DNA from: Bacteriovoracaceae bacterium UBA6153
GTDB lineage: Bacteria; Bdellovibrionota; Bacteriovoracia; Bacteriovoracales; Bacteriovoracaceae
Assembly: GCA_002428265.1 (NCBI GenBank)
Contig: DIUR01000033.1
Location: 186,001-250,000 of the forward strand
Direction of reading: 5' to 3'
Length of the DNA stretch: 64,000 nucleotides
A model generated the notes under the pieces. That model was not told the DNA's origin, searched no databases, and saw nothing but the letters and a program-made list of their open reading frames with translations. Each line of letters opens with the position of its first letter. The first letter of the stretch is position 1. Position numbers and translations under genes: made by a program. Shown one piece after another: positions 8,708 to 18,589 of the stretch.

Positions 8708-10726
8708 CTACAATAAGATTCTCAGATCAGTCACTGATTTGATCTCATCGCGAATTTTTGCCGCATCTTCAAAACGTAAATCACGAGAGGCTTCTTTCAT
8801 CAATTTCTTGAGTTCTTCAATGCGCTTGTCAATGGCATCCATGCTAAGGAGCTCAACAGTATTTCGTTTATTAGCAACTTTAACACCTTTACTTCCACGA
8901 AGTGTTTCAATAACTCCACCACTGACACTTTTTTTAATCGTCATCGGAGTGATATTATTTTTAAGATTATGTTCTTCTTGAATTTTTCTTCTTCGGGCCG
9001 TCTCACTAATGGCCATCGCCATACTTTTTGTCGTCTTATAAGCGTAAAGTATAACTCTTCCATTAGAATTTCTAGCGGCCCTACCGATCGTTTGAATCAA
9101 TGAGCGCTCTGATCTTAAAAATCCTTCTTTGTCCGCATCGAGAATTCCAACTAAAGAAACTTCGGGAATATCGAGACCTTCTCTTAAAAGGTTAATCCCT
9201 ACTAAAACATCAAATTCACCTAGGCGAAGATCGCGGATAATCTCCATTCTCTCCAGAGTATCGATATCAGAGTGCAAATAGCGAACCTTTATTCCACTTG
9301 AGGTATAAAATTTTGTTAATTCTTCAGCGAGTTTTTTAGTAAGAGTCGTAACTAAAACGCGGTTGCCTTTTGCAATCGTCGCACGCACCTCTTTTAATAA
9401 ATCATCGACCTGAGTTTCGGCCGTGCGAACTTCAATCACCGGATCTAAAAGCCCTGTCGGTCGAATAATCTGTTCGACATATTCACCATTGGTTTTTTCT
9501 AATTCGTAAGCAGCAGGAGTCGCTGAAACATACATGACGATATCTTGTCTTTCTTCGAACTCAGCAAATTTTAATGGACGGTTATCAAGCGCTGATGGGA
9601 GCCTGAATCCGTAGTTGACCAGGTTTTCTTTTCTCGCTCTATCCCCTCGATACATCCCACCAACTTGAGAAACTGAAATGTGAGACTCATCAATAATCAT
9701 TAAAAAATCGCGCTCAAAATAGTCAATAAGAGTTGGAGGAGGATCTCCTGCATTGGCCCCAGTAAGGTGGCGAGAGTAGTTTTCAATCCCTGAACAATAA
9801 CCTAACTCTTCCATCATCTCGATGTCGTAAAGAGTTCGCTGCTCAATGCGCTGGCGCTCAAGAAGTTTTTCTTGTCCTAAAAATTCTTGGATACGCTCTC
9901 TTAGTTCAACTTTTATATTTTCCAGAGCTGATTTTAGTTTCCCTTCACTCACGACGTAGTGAGATTTAGGAAAAATAGTCACACCTCTTAAACTCTCAAT
10001 AACTTTTCCTCTTAGAGGATCAACCATGGCGATTGTTTCAACTTCATCACCAAAAAATTCGACACGAACCACGTTACTTTCTTCGTGGGCCGGAAAAACT
10101 TCAACGACATCTCCACGCACTCTAAAGCAGCCACGTGAGAAGTCGATATCATTTCGCTCATATTGAATAGACACCAAAGTTTTTAAAAAATCATCGCGGT
10201 CTAAAATTTCACCAACTGAAAGTTGTGCTTTCATGCCAGAGTACTCTTCTTTAGAACCAATACCGTAAATGCAAGAGACAGAGGCCACAACAATGACGTC
10301 ATCTCGCTCAATCAAGCTTCTCGTAGCAGAGTGACGAAGTTTTTCAATCTCATCGTTAACCGCAGAGTCTTTTTCAATGAAAGTATCTGATCCGGCCACA
10401 TAAGCTTCCGGTTGATAATAATCGTAATAAGAAACGAAATACTCCACAGCGTTGTGCGGAAAAAACTCTTTGAACTCGGCATAAAGCTGAGCGGCCAGTG
10501 TTTTATTGTGGGCAAGAACCAGCGTTTTTTTACCGAGGGCCTGGATAACGTTGGCCATGGTAAATGTTTTACCGGATCCGGTTACACCAAGCAGAGTTTG
10601 TTTGGTTTTTCCCGCCTCAAAACCTTCGACCAGCTCTTTAATGGCCTTGGGTTGATCACCTCCCGGCGCAAATGGCAGGACGAGATTAAATACTGAGCTT
10701 TTTTCTTTATTATTTTCTTTCTTCAT
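8708..10726 (-). CDS. uvrB: Excinuclease ABC subunit UvrB
   Basis: 672 residues, the usual family length. Walker A is GVTGSGKT (residues 47-54). The beta-hairpin region [10 protein letters not shown], the IIDESH box, helicase motif [11 protein letters not shown] and a C-terminal UVR (UvrC-binding) helix pair, ending near [11 protein letters not shown], are all present. UvrB opens damaged DNA after loading by UvrA and recruits UvrC in nucleotide excision repair. It is transcribed divergently from lysA across only 27 bp. Confidence 0.98.
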   Translation of the reverse strand: MKKENNKEKSSVFNLVLPFAPGGDQPKAIKELVEGFEAGKTKQTLLGVTGSGKTFTMANVIQALGKKTLVLAHNKTLAAQLYAEFKEFFPHNAVEYFVSYYDYYQPEAYVAGSDTFIEKDSAVNDEIEKLRHSATRSLIERDDVIVVASVSCIYGIGSKEEYSGMKAQLSVGEILDRDDFLKTLVSIQYERNDIDFSRGCFRVRGDVVEVFPAHEESNVVRVEFFGDEVETIAMVDPLRGKVIESLRGVTIFPKSHYVVSEGKLKSALENIKVELRERIQEFLGQEKLLERQRIEQRTLYDIEMMEELGYCSGIENYSRHLTGANAGDPPPTLIDYFERDFLMIIDESHISVSQVGGMYRGDRARKENLVNYGFRLPSALDNRPLKFAEFEERQDIVMYVSATPAAYELEKTNGEYVEQIIRPTGLLDPVIEVRTAETQVDDLLKEVRATIAKGNRVLVTTLTKKLAEELTKFYTSSGIKVRYLHSDIDTLERMEIIRDLRLGEFDVLVGINLLREGLDIPEVSLVGILDADKEGFLRSERSLIQTIGRAARNSNGRVILYAYKTTKSMAMAISETARRRKIQEEHNLKNNITPMTIKKSVSGGVIETLRGSKGVKVANKRNTVELLSMDAIDKRIEELKKLMKEASRDLRFEDAAKIRDEIKSVTDLRILL

Positions 10727-10737
10727 TGTTGATTTAA

Positions 10738-10748
10738 CTTTTATAATG
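10738..10748. promoter_or_regulatory. Shared -10 region for divergent uvrB and lysA
   Basis: The 27-bp gap contains TTATAAT. Read on the plus strand, TATAAT (10742-10747) ends 6 bp before the lysA ATG. Read on the minus strand, TATAAA lies about 13 bp before the uvrB ATG. The palindromic TTATAA core could serve both directions. No Shine-Dalgarno sequence is visible for lysA, so its mRNA may be leaderless. Neither -35 element is convincing. Confidence 0.45.
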
Positions 10749-10753
10749 TTCCT

Positions 10754-11977
10754 ATGAAAAATATACTACCAAGTCCTCTTCAATACAAAAATAATCACCT
10801 GTATTTTGACGGTAAACGTTTAGATACTATAGCTGCTAAAAAACGCACGCCTTTTTACCTCTACAGTAAAAAAACCCTGCGCTATTACTACGAGTATTTT
10901 AGCAAGAGTGCTGCCAAAAACGGTATTGTGTCACCACTGGTTTGTTACGCACTGAAAGCTAATTCAAACAAACATGTCCTCAATACACTTAAATTAATGG
11001 GGAGCGGCGCTGATGTTGTCTCTGTCGGCGAATTAAAAAAGGCCGTTAAAGCTGGTATTGATCCACAAAAAATCGTGTTCTCCGGAGTAGCCAAGACAGA
11101 TGAAGAGATTCGTTATGCCCTAAAATGCGGCAAAAAGGGAATCTACTCTTTTAATGTTGAATCCATCGAAGAGCTCGATGCTATTAATAGAATTGCTAAA
11201 AAAGAAAAAAGATTTGCTCGCGTTGCTTTTAGATTAAATCCTAGAGTGGCCGCAAAAACTCACAAGCATATTTCAACAGGCAACAAGACTCACAAGTTTG
11301 GACTTTTAAAAGAAGATATTCTTGAGGCCATGGACGCCTCTCATCTTTGGACAAATACAACACTGGTGGGATTAAGTATTCATATCGGAAGCCAACTAAC
11401 AGAAATGAAGGCGACCATTAAGGCCATTGAAGAGCTTTCAAAACTTGCTCTTGAACTTGAGACTCCTCTGGAGTTTTTAGATGTAGGTGGTGGACTTGGA
11501 ATTGATTATACACAAGAAGAAAAAGCGAAACTCACGTCCATCGATACCTATATGAAAGACGTAAGTGCAGCTCTTGAAAAATACTATTACAGCAAAACTG
11601 ATCACTGCCCGCGCATCGTTTTTGAGCCGGGAAGAATCATTGTTGGTAAGATGGGTGTGCTTGTCTCACGTGTAGTTCGAACAAAAGTTTCTGACAGTAA
11701 CCATTTTACAATCATAGACGCGGGAATGAACGATCTTATCCGCCCTGCTCTCTATGAAGCCTATCACGAAGTTCTCCCTGCTGCTGCTTCTAAGATAACA
11801 ATTTCGACAGATATAGTAGGCCCTATTTGTGAAACCTCAGACTGCTTTGGGACAAAAAGAAAACTTCCAAAACTAAGTAGCGGTGATTTAGTCGTGATCG
11901 ACAATGCTGGAGCTTATGGGCAAACCATGGCCTCAACTTACAACGAGCGACAAATCGCTCCAGAGTTCTTCATTTAA
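10754..11977 (+). CDS. lysA: Diaminopimelate decarboxylase
   Basis: 407 residues. This PLP enzyme makes L-lysine from meso-diaminopimelate. The PLP lysine is K68 (VCYALKAN). The glycine loop [24 protein letters not shown] and the DNAGAYG block near the C-terminus are all present. The start at 10754 fits the family N-terminus. The stop codon overlaps the next start codon by 1 bp, so the following transporter gene is probably translationally coupled. Confidence 0.97.
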   Translation: MKNILPSPLQYKNNHLYFDGKRLDTIAAKKRTPFYLYSKKTLRYYYEYFSKSAAKNGIVSPLVCYALKANSNKHVLNTLKLMGSGADVVSVGELKKAVKAGIDPQKIVFSGVAKTDEEIRYALKCGKKGIYSFNVESIEELDAINRIAKKEKRFARVAFRLNPRVAAKTHKHISTGNKTHKFGLLKEDILEAMDASHLWTNTTLVGLSIHIGSQLTEMKATIKAIEELSKLALELETPLEFLDVGGGLGIDYTQEEKAKLTSIDTYMKDVSAALEKYYYSKTDHCPRIVFEPGRIIVGKMGVLVSRVVRTKVSDSNHFTIIDAGMNDLIRPALYEAYHEVLPAAASKITISTDIVGPICETSDCFGTKRKLPKLSSGDLVVIDNAGAYGQTMASTYNERQIAPEFFI

Positions 11978-12909
11978 TGACAAAAACCACTATGGCAAAA
12001 ATTCTATTTTTCATCATAGTGGTTTATGCCCTATCTCCTTACGGAAATTCGGCGATCGCACTTTTTTCAGGAATTATTCTTGCGAGCTTCCTGGAAAATC
12101 CTTTTAAAGTTTTCACAAAAACTTATACATCTAAACTTTTACAAATTTGCATTATCGGTCTGGGGGCCGGAATGAATTTAATGGTGGTTGGGAGTGTTGG
12201 TGCTCAAGGTGTAGGTTATACTGTCGTTGGAATTACTCTCACCGCTCTTGCTGGATTCATTTTAAGTAAACTTCTCAAAACTGACTTTATCCTCTCGACT
12301 CTTATCACAATAGGAACTGCAATCTGTGGTGGAAGTGCTATCGCTGCAACATCTCCCATTTTAAAGGCCGACAACGAAACAATTTCAATCTCTCTTGGAG
12401 TCGTTTTTATTTTGAATGCCCTCGCTCTTTTTATCTTTCCGCCTGTGGGCCATATGATGGATTTATCTCAACACCAGTTTGGACTATGGAGTGCTCTGGC
12501 CATCCATGATACGAGCTCCGTAGTAGGTGCGGCCATGCAGTACGGGCCCGTTGCACTTGAATACGCCACAACTGTAAAACTTGCACGCGCACTTTGGATT
12601 ATTCCCATTAGTCTTGGATTGGCACTGCTTATGAAATCAAATAATAAAGTGAAAATCCCATGGTTTATTTTTGGTTTTATTCTGGCCGCTGCTCTTGTAA
12701 CCTGGATTCCTGATCTGAAGCCTGCTGGTGATATTCTATCGAGTGCAGCGAAACGACTTCTGATCGTCACACTCTTTTTTATCGGTCTAAATCTTAATTG
12801 GGCATCTATCAAAAAAGTAGGACCTAGGCCTTTGCTACTTGGAGTGTTGCTTTGGTTGATTGTTGGAAGTGGAACACTTCTTTTTATCAAACTCAATATC
12901 ATTAGCTGA
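11977..12909 (+). CDS. YeiH/UPF0324 family membrane protein
   Basis: 310 residues and about 9-10 membrane segments. GTAICGGSAIAA and LAIHDTSSVVGAA are the hallmark loops of the UPF0324 (YeiH, putative sulfate exporter) family. The first ATG overlaps the lysA stop. The substrate is unproven; the link to lysA may be only positional. The length agrees with the family. Confidence 0.85.
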   Translation: MTKTTMAKILFFIIVVYALSPYGNSAIALFSGIILASFLENPFKVFTKTYTSKLLQICIIGLGAGMNLMVVGSVGAQGVGYTVVGITLTALAGFILSKLLKTDFILSTLITIGTAICGGSAIAATSPILKADNETISISLGVVFILNALALFIFPPVGHMMDLSQHQFGLWSALAIHDTSSVVGAAMQYGPVALEYATTVKLARALWIIPISLGLALLMKSNNKVKIPWFIFGFILAAALVTWIPDLKPAGDILSSAAKRLLIVTLFFIGLNLNWASIKKVGPRPLLLGVLLWLIVGSGTLLFIKLNIIS

Positions 12910-12911
12910 TT

Positions 12912-13724
12912 TTATTTTAATTTACAATTTTTTACATGCTCTGCAATTTTAGAAGGCTCTCCCTCAAATAAAAATGCGACATACTCTCGCCCTGCAACCT
13001 TAGGAATGCTCCACGTATAGCTTGGATACTTTTTGATATACTCATTCTTTTTAGCAGTAGCGAGTTTTTCCCATTCTTTAATCGACCATTTTTCAAAACC
13101 AGGACATGCTACCTGATAAGCATGAATCCTCTCGTGATTCACCGTCAGCATCATATCTTTTAAAACTGAGTCTGCAGTTGGGTTTGGACTTTGAATAGAA
13201 GCATAAGGGTTTAACCCAATGAGAGCGACTTTATCTTTAAGAGAGACTTCGAGATTTGCGACACTGACTTCAGCTTCTTTTTCAACTCGCGCTTTACACT
13301 TTTTTCCTTCATTGGCACTCACAAGCCATTTTTGATAGGCCTTCACATCTTCATTTAAAATTGAAAAACCTGAAGCACTCTGTGCCAGGGCATCAGGGCC
13401 AACTTCACTTGGAGATATCCAGTTTCTGTAGACGAAATAGCAGTAAGCAATCCCCGATAAATAGTTCGGATCATTGAACATAAAAAACTGAATTTTACTG
13501 TCTAATGGAGAAGCGGGCGCTCCAACATCTGCGGGAGTAATAGTTGTTAAGTCAGATGTCTTATTTTGAACAAAAAATTTCTGATGAATGGTTTCACAAA
13601 GAGGCAAGCTTGTCGGGTTATTCTGAAGAGTGACTTTACATAAACTTTGAAAATCTGAAGTCGGCTCGCTACTAAACACACTTGCAGAAATGGTAGCGGC
13701 CAATATAAAAAATAAACTTTTCAT
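12912..13724 (-). CDS. Secreted protein with HExxH motif, unknown
   Basis: 270 residues. The signal peptide MKSLFFILAATISASVFSS is followed by a mature domain with cysteine residues. TVNHERIHAYQ contains an HExxH arrangement in a predicted helix, which could bind zinc, though I cannot identify a third ligand with certainty. The gene is convergent with the YeiH-like gene, 2 bp apart, and 14 bp downstream of the nitroreductase gene. A periplasmic metallopeptidase-like role is a guess. Confidence 0.6.
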   Translation of the reverse strand: MKSLFFILAATISASVFSSEPTSDFQSLCKVTLQNNPTSLPLCETIHQKFFVQNKTSDLTTITPADVGAPASPLDSKIQFFMFNDPNYLSGIAYCYFVYRNWISPSEVGPDALAQSASGFSILNEDVKAYQKWLVSANEGKKCKARVEKEAEVSVANLEVSLKDKVALIGLNPYASIQSPNPTADSVLKDMMLTVNHERIHAYQVACPGFEKWSIKEWEKLATAKKNEYIKKYPSYTWSIPKVAGREYVAFLFEGEPSKIAEHVKNCKLK

Positions 13725-13738
13725 AACTCTCCAGACTA

Positions 13739-14536
13739 TTAAATTGTTTTTACAAACTGCTCGCGAGAAAACCTAATGCGAGGGCCATACACTCCACCAT
13801 CTGCTCTTCTTCCAGCACTGATGATCATAACGATTTCACAATTGCCTGTTAAGTTCATAGCAGACTTAACTTTCCATGAATCAAACCCTTCCATCGGACA
13901 GGTATCATAACCGTAAGCTCTAAAGGCCAGCATTAAATTTTCGCAGGCAAGCGCCGTAGATTTGACGGCCCAGGTGTTCATTCCACCGGCACTTATCGGA
14001 TCTCTTGGAACAACTTTAAATAGACCCACGATCGTATTAAAGAGCCACTTAAAAGGTGTTAGAACACTTAATGGGCCGACTGTATAAACAAAGGGAACCA
14101 GTTTGCCATAATAAGTTTTTGCCACTGCTGGAGTCTCTACAGGAAGCTTGGCGAACTCTTCGAGCATTTGTTTACTGTGAGCTCGCCATGTGTCTCTTCT
14201 TGCAACACAGACAATTAATTCAGAAGAAGTTTTTGCTGCTGATTGAGAAAAACAAGCGTGAACAATTTTCGCTTTCACATCTTTATTTTTAATTCTGTAA
14301 AATTCCCATGGCTGAAGATTCGATGAGTTGGGTGCAAGCAGTGCCATATCAAGACAGTCATTCACGATATGATCGGGAATCACTTCATCTGTATATCTTC
14401 TGACTGATCTTCTGGCATTGATGAGTTTTTTAAATTCCTCTGGATTGTGATAGTCCCCGCCTTCGGCCTGGAATCTATCATTGCCGTCAAAGGTTCCATC
14501 CATTTTAGTAAAAACATTATTTTGATCGCCACTCAT
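13739..14536 (-). CDS. Nitroreductase family flavoprotein
   Basis: 265 residues. The FMN-binding start RRSVRRYTDEVIP and the NSSNLQPWEFYRI segment identify the nitroreductase family, and GYDTCPMEGFD is the usual C-terminal loop. Such enzymes reduce nitro compounds, quinones or enals with NAD(P)H in the cytoplasm. An insert around residues 135-175 is hydrophobic. The ATG overlaps the stop of the acetyltransferase gene by 4 bp, so they form one operon with cysS. Confidence 0.88.
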   Translation of the reverse strand: MSGDQNNVFTKMDGTFDGNDRFQAEGGDYHNPEEFKKLINARRSVRRYTDEVIPDHIVNDCLDMALLAPNSSNLQPWEFYRIKNKDVKAKIVHACFSQSAAKTSSELIVCVARRDTWRAHSKQMLEEFAKLPVETPAVAKTYYGKLVPFVYTVGPLSVLTPFKWLFNTIVGLFKVVPRDPISAGGMNTWAVKSTALACENLMLAFRAYGYDTCPMEGFDSWKVKSAMNLTGNCEIVMIISAGRRADGGVYGPRIRFSREQFVKTI

Positions 14537-15000
14537 AATACTTTTTCCAGATTGAGATTTGTAATTCCATAACCAAGAGACTCATACAAATTTCTGGCAA
14601 CATGATTATGGCCAAATACATGAAGGCCTATGTGCTTAAGACCTAATTTTTTAACTTCATCTTCAAGAAGGAGCATGGCCTTTTTGCCATAACCTTTTCC
14701 TCTTGTCTCAGGCGCTAAAACAATATCGTAGATAAAGGCCTTGCGGTTATCGACCGCCCCTCTTACTCCAAACCAAATTGTTCCTAACCATTCTTCTGCC
14801 AACTTAATAGCAAAGACATGTTGATCCGGCGTCAAGTGGCCTTCAGGAAGAAGTCTCCCCATATCATCATCGGCCTTTTTTTGGGCCTCATCAAACGTTG
14901 ATCCGTTTTTTACAATCTCGTCTCTGTAAGTGTCTTTACTCTTCACCAACCAGATAGCAAACTCACTTTCTGTGATCGGTGTTAGTGTAACTTCACTCAC
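14533..15000 (-). CDS. GNAT family N-acetyltransferase
   Basis: 155 residues from a GTG start that overlaps the cysS stop by 1 bp and has GGAG 9 bp upstream; a TTG at 15015 is the alternative. The acetyl-CoA loop RGKGYGKKA and the C-terminal ARNLYESLGY motif are typical GNAT features. The acceptor is unknown. It lies between cysS and the nitroreductase gene in a tightly packed operon. Confidence 0.85.
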   Translation of the reverse strand: MSEVTLTPITESEFAIWLVKSKDTYRDEIVKNGSTFDEAQKKADDDMGRLLPEGHLTPDQHVFAIKLAEEWLGTIWFGVRGAVDNRKAFIYDIVLAPETRGKGYGKKAMLLLEDEVKKLGLKHIGLHVFGHNHVARNLYESLGYGITNLNLEKVL

Positions 15001-16460
15001 TATTTGTAACTCCAAGTCGCCGTCCCATCCGGATTGTCTTTTACAACAACACCTAACTCATTGAGACGATTTCTAATCTCATCAGACTTAGCGTAATTTT
15101 TTGTCGCTCGTGCTTCTTTTCGCTCAACTAAAAGCTTTTCAATTTCATCATCGCCGCCCTCGTTATCAGTTCCTGATAAATGTTTGCGGGCAATATTTAA
15201 TTGTCTTAGCACTTCTTCCGGATAATCGTGAACTAGACCTGTTGCCGCTTTCATGAAATTGACGATTTCAATTAATTCGAAAATATAATTTTCATCTGAG
15301 CCTGTTTTAGAAATACGGTTGTAATCTTTAATCACTCCAAAAAAGATTCCCATCGCTCCTGGAACATTAAAGTCGTTAGCAAGCTCTGCTTTGATGTCGA
15401 CTAAAGCAGATTTTACATGAGCAAGTTCAGCAGGATTTGCTGGTGCGGTTTTCTGCTCTCCATATAAATGAATGACGAAATCGTGAATACGTTCAATCTC
15501 GCCGATTGCTTTTGTAATCGAGTCTTCAGTCCACTCTAGCTTTGATCTGTAGTGAACAGATAAAAGAATATGGCGAAGGATCGCCCCAGAATAAGTCTCA
15601 GTAAATTTTCTGATCGTCACAACGTTACCTAGTGACTTAGACATTTTCTCTGAACCAAAATTTAAGAACTCATTGTGTGCCCAACTGTTACAAAATGGAC
15701 ATCCATTAGCTGCTTCAGACTGTGCAATCTCATTTTCATGGTGAGGAAATAATAAATCCACTCCACCGTGGTGAAGATCGATTGTTTTCCCTAAGTGTTT
15801 TTTGGCCATGGCGGAACATTCAATATGCCAACCCGGGCGACCTTTCCCCCATGGTGACTCCCAACTCCAGCCTTCATCAGCTTTAGCAGGCTTCCATAAA
15901 ACGAAATCTGAAGGGTGTTTTTTATTGCCGTCAGTTTCAACACGAACTCCGTGCTGAAGAGACTCTAGTTGGATTTTAGAAAGTTTTCCGTAGTCTTTAA
16001 ACATTGGAACATTATAGAGAACTTCTTTTCCGCCATCTTTATCAACTGTGTAGGCATAACCGTTTTTAATTAGGTCTTGAATCATCTGAATAATTTCAGG
16101 CATTGATTCACTAACTGTTGGTGTGACTGATGCCGGAAGCATTCCCAGGCATTCCATATCAGTTAAACACTCGCGGATAAATTCATCAGCATGCTCTTTT
16201 GGATGAATGCCGCGAACTCTTGCAGCTTCCAGAATTTTATCATCCACATCAGTAAAGTTTCTTACGAACTTTACGTTGTAGCCCATAGACTTCATCGTAC
16301 GGTGAAATAAATCGCCCACGACCAAAGCGCGCGCATTTCCTACGTGAAGGAAATTGTAAGTGGTAGGCCCACAGCTGTAGAACTTTACCTGGTTTGAATC
16401 GATGGGTTTTAGAACTTCTTTTGAACGAGTAAGATTGTTAAATACTGTGATTTTTTCCAT
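15000..16460 (-). CDS. cysS: Cysteinyl-tRNA synthetase
   Basis: 486 residues. It charges tRNA-Cys. The class I signature is HVGN (residues 39-42), preceded by the zinc-ligand CGPT; WHIECSAMA and HHENEIAQSEA supply the other zinc and active-site residues; KMSKSLGN is the KMSKS loop. Start ATG 16460 has a CGGGAA ribosome site and a 13-bp perfect inverted repeat just upstream, which may influence expression. Confidence 0.97.
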   Translation of the reverse strand: MEKITVFNNLTRSKEVLKPIDSNQVKFYSCGPTTYNFLHVGNARALVVGDLFHRTMKSMGYNVKFVRNFTDVDDKILEAARVRGIHPKEHADEFIRECLTDMECLGMLPASVTPTVSESMPEIIQMIQDLIKNGYAYTVDKDGGKEVLYNVPMFKDYGKLSKIQLESLQHGVRVETDGNKKHPSDFVLWKPAKADEGWSWESPWGKGRPGWHIECSAMAKKHLGKTIDLHHGGVDLLFPHHENEIAQSEAANGCPFCNSWAHNEFLNFGSEKMSKSLGNVVTIRKFTETYSGAILRHILLSVHYRSKLEWTEDSITKAIGEIERIHDFVIHLYGEQKTAPANPAELAHVKSALVDIKAELANDFNVPGAMGIFFGVIKDYNRISKTGSDENYIFELIEIVNFMKAATGLVHDYPEEVLRQLNIARKHLSGTDNEGGDDEIEKLLVERKEARATKNYAKSDEIRNRLNELGVVVKDNPDGTATWSYK

Positions 16461-16478
16461 GAATATTCCCGATAGACC

Positions 16479-16509
16479 AATATGTTAGACTGTATAAGTC
16501 TAACATATT
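16479..16509 (-). promoter_or_regulatory. Perfect 13-bp inverted repeat upstream of cysS
   Basis: AATATGTTAGACT, a 5-base loop, then AGTCTAACATATT. It starts 4 bp after the carD stop and ends 18 bp before the cysS ATG. No run of T follows in the transcribed direction, so it is not a standard intrinsic terminator. An operator, RNA processing site or leader hairpin for cysS are the options. Confidence 0.55.
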
Positions 16510-16513
16510 TTAT

Positions 16514-16987
16514 CTATTGAAAATAAGAATTAATTTTTTCGTTAATTGAATTTTTGTCGCTTTGATTTGTCAGTGAAAATTCCTGCGCCAGTAACTCACG
16601 GCACTGATCTAACATTTTTTTCTCACCAAAAGATAAGCTCTTCTTTTCCTTTAATAGGAAAAGTTGACGAAGAACTTCGGCAATTTCAACCACAGATCCC
16701 GTCTTAATTTTCGCAGAGTATTCTCTGTATCTACGGTTCCATGTCGAATTATCTACTTTAATGTCATGATCATTTAAAAGGGTATAAACCTCTTCAACAT
16801 CAGAGTCACCAACTAGGCCCCTGATACCATTTTCACTGTCAGTCGGAACCATAACGGTCATGCCGTTAGCTAGAATTTTAATGATGTAGAAAGTTTTGGT
16901 CTGTGAACCCATTTCTCTTTCTTCAATGTCGCAAATCTGGCCGACACCGTGTCCGGGGCAGACTGCATAATCTCCAATCGAAAACAT
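16514..16987 (-). CDS. carD: CarD-family transcriptional regulator
   Basis: 157 residues. The N-terminal RNA-polymerase-interaction domain starts MFSIGDYAVCPGHGVGQI, with a YIIKILANGMTVMVP core, and the C-terminal half is helical with NRRYREYSAKI. CarD/CdnL proteins bind the RNAP beta subunit and stabilise open promoter complexes; in myxobacteria they regulate development and rRNA synthesis. A GGAGG ribosome site precedes the ATG. It is upstream of cysS on the same strand. Confidence 0.92.
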   Translation of the reverse strand: MFSIGDYAVCPGHGVGQICDIEEREMGSQTKTFYIIKILANGMTVMVPTDSENGIRGLVGDSDVEEVYTLLNDHDIKVDNSTWNRRYREYSAKIKTGSVVEIAEVLRQLFLLKEKKSLSFGEKKMLDQCRELLAQEFSLTNQSDKNSINEKINSYFQ

Positions 16988-17105
16988 TTAGACCTCCATT
17001 TAATACTCGCTTCAGGATAACGCAACGAAGCTCAACTTACAATGAACTCTGTAATATCTACATAGTACGCTTAAAATTGAAGCTTTTTAAGGTAAGGCGC
17101 AGCCT

Positions 17106-17146
17106 GTCTAAGAGTTAGTCAGGGCATATAAACAATACTCTTAGAC
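17106..17146. promoter_or_regulatory. 10-bp inverted repeat between carD and the lipoprotein gene
   Basis: GTCTAAGAGT and ACTCTTAGAC are perfect arms around 21 bases that include TATAAA. No T-run follows on either strand. It could be an operator for the divergent carD or lipoprotein gene. Nothing else stands out in 16988-17206. Confidence 0.35.
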
Positions 17147-17206
17147 CCCCATTACGGCAAGGCCTGAATTATCATCATTAAAAGCATTTTAATCGGAGAT
17201 TTGGTG

Positions 17207-18190
17207 ATGAAACACACTTTTTTGGTCGTCTTATTGGTCCTTGTATCTGCATGTAAAGTTCAAGTTGATGAGAGCTCTAAGGTTCACATTGAGGGCAACA
17301 CGACACTTACATCAAAGCAGATTGGAGTGACGACACAAAATGTTTCCTCTGTCGAAGTTCAAAAATTCAAAGAAGAAATTGAATCAAGACAAGCTGAAAA
17401 CCCTGATCAGATTTTTGAGGTCGTTAATACTGATATTAAGACTCAAGGTGCAGTAAAACTCTCTGCTCTGAAAGATGATGTTCTTTATACAAATAAAAAT
17501 TTTTACATTTTAATTGGTCTTGGAGCGACAGATAAAGATAACACTATTGCAAAAACAGACTGGGATGCCGTCTATTCAATCATGGGATATTTATCGAGCT
17601 TGCAATATAGAGTTATGATCAACGTCAGGGCCACAACCCAGCACTTAAGACTTGCTTCTCAAGACCAGGATACATCTGTTGTTCTATGGAGCTCACATGG
17701 AAACAAGCAGGGATTTTATGACTATAAAGGTGAGAAAGTCCCTTACGATATTTTTAAAGACAAGAGTCCAAATTTTCATCAATTACTTCTTTCAACCTGT
17801 GAAGGAAGAATCGCGCTCAATAATCACTACAATATCTATGGACTAAGAACTTATGCATGGACTGGTTTAACCAGCTCAGCAGAGTTAAAAAGCTTTATTG
17901 TCTCTAATAAATGGTCAGCTGATTCCGGTAAAGTGCTTCTCAATCCTAAAATAGGAATTACTTGTACTGAATCAGGTAATGAGTTCGCCTTAATGCAATC
18001 CGCTTCGCGAAGAGAACTTCACGGTTATAATTTTACTACCCTTGAAGCCTGTAAGCAGAGACTAGATTCAATGAAAAATGGCCAGATTTGTAATAAAGAT
18101 GAATATGGTTTTAGAAAAATTACTGCACTCAATTTAAAAGTTGAAGATGTGGCCTATCCAAGTTTAGAGAGCTGTCAGTTATCAGAGTAA
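17207..18190 (+). CDS. Lipoprotein with caspase-like (clan CD) His/Cys motifs
   Basis: 327 residues from ATG 17207, which has GGAG 8 bp upstream. The lipobox LVSAC places the lipid on Cys16. From about residue 98 the order of elements fits a caspase-hemoglobinase fold: a hydrophobic strand FYILIGLGAT, a helix, VVLWSSHGN with His164, then LLLSTCEGR with Cys198. In clan CD peptidases the dyad is xHG followed by a strand ending in xC. Exported caspase-like peptidases are known, but this assignment rests on motifs only. The C-terminal 90 residues contain several Cys and look like a separate small domain. It is convergent with the Nudix gene, overlapping by 9 bp. Confidence 0.65.
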   Translation: MKHTFLVVLLVLVSACKVQVDESSKVHIEGNTTLTSKQIGVTTQNVSSVEVQKFKEEIESRQAENPDQIFEVVNTDIKTQGAVKLSALKDDVLYTNKNFYILIGLGATDKDNTIAKTDWDAVYSIMGYLSSLQYRVMINVRATTQHLRLASQDQDTSVVLWSSHGNKQGFYDYKGEKVPYDIFKDKSPNFHQLLLSTCEGRIALNNHYNIYGLRTYAWTGLTSSAELKSFIVSNKWSADSGKVLLNPKIGITCTESGNEFALMQSASRRELHGYNFTTLEACKQRLDSMKNGQICNKDEYGFRKITALNLKVEDVAYPSLESCQLSE

Positions 18191-18589
18191 CTCGGCAAAG
18201 TTTCCATCGAGAACGACTTTCGCCTCTTCTAAACTAACCCAGAAAAACTCAAAAACTAATCCATTGTCCTCTCCCAATGAGCGGACAATGTGTTTCCATC
18301 TGTCGGGTAAATCAGTTTTAATCACAGAGTAATAATGGCGTAAATTGATCTCTTCGCGGTCTCGTCTTTTGTAAATCGTCTCACCTATTTTATTAAGCTC
18401 GTGAGGATGAATGATTAATCCTGACTCCTCTAAAATTTCTCGAGACAAGGCATTTTGAAAATCTTCTTGAGGCTCAACAGTCCCGCCCACAACTTGAAGA
18501 CCCACTTCTGGAAAATCCACATGAGAGAAGACCAGAATTTCTTCTGGTCTTCTAAAAATGTAGGCAATAACTTTAGTTTTTTGAATCAC
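18182..18589 (-). CDS. Nudix hydrolase
   Basis: 135 residues from a GTG start directly after the upstream stop. The Nudix box GX5EX7REUXEEXGU is complete (GTVEPQE, then REILEESGL). Such enzymes hydrolyse nucleoside diphosphates linked to another group; the substrate is not predictable. It is probably cotranscribed with the small secreted protein gene upstream. Confidence 0.88.
   Translation of the reverse strand: MIQKTKVIAYIFRRPEEILVFSHVDFPEVGLQVVGGTVEPQEDFQNALSREILEESGLIIHPHELNKIGETIYKRRDREEINLRHYYSVIKTDLPDRWKHIVRSLGEDNGLVFEFFWVSLEEAKVVLDGNFAELL

Noticed and set aside
12468..12902. Minus-strand open frame of about 144 codons inside the YeiH-like gene
   Set aside because: Antisense to a recognised membrane protein; no start signal.
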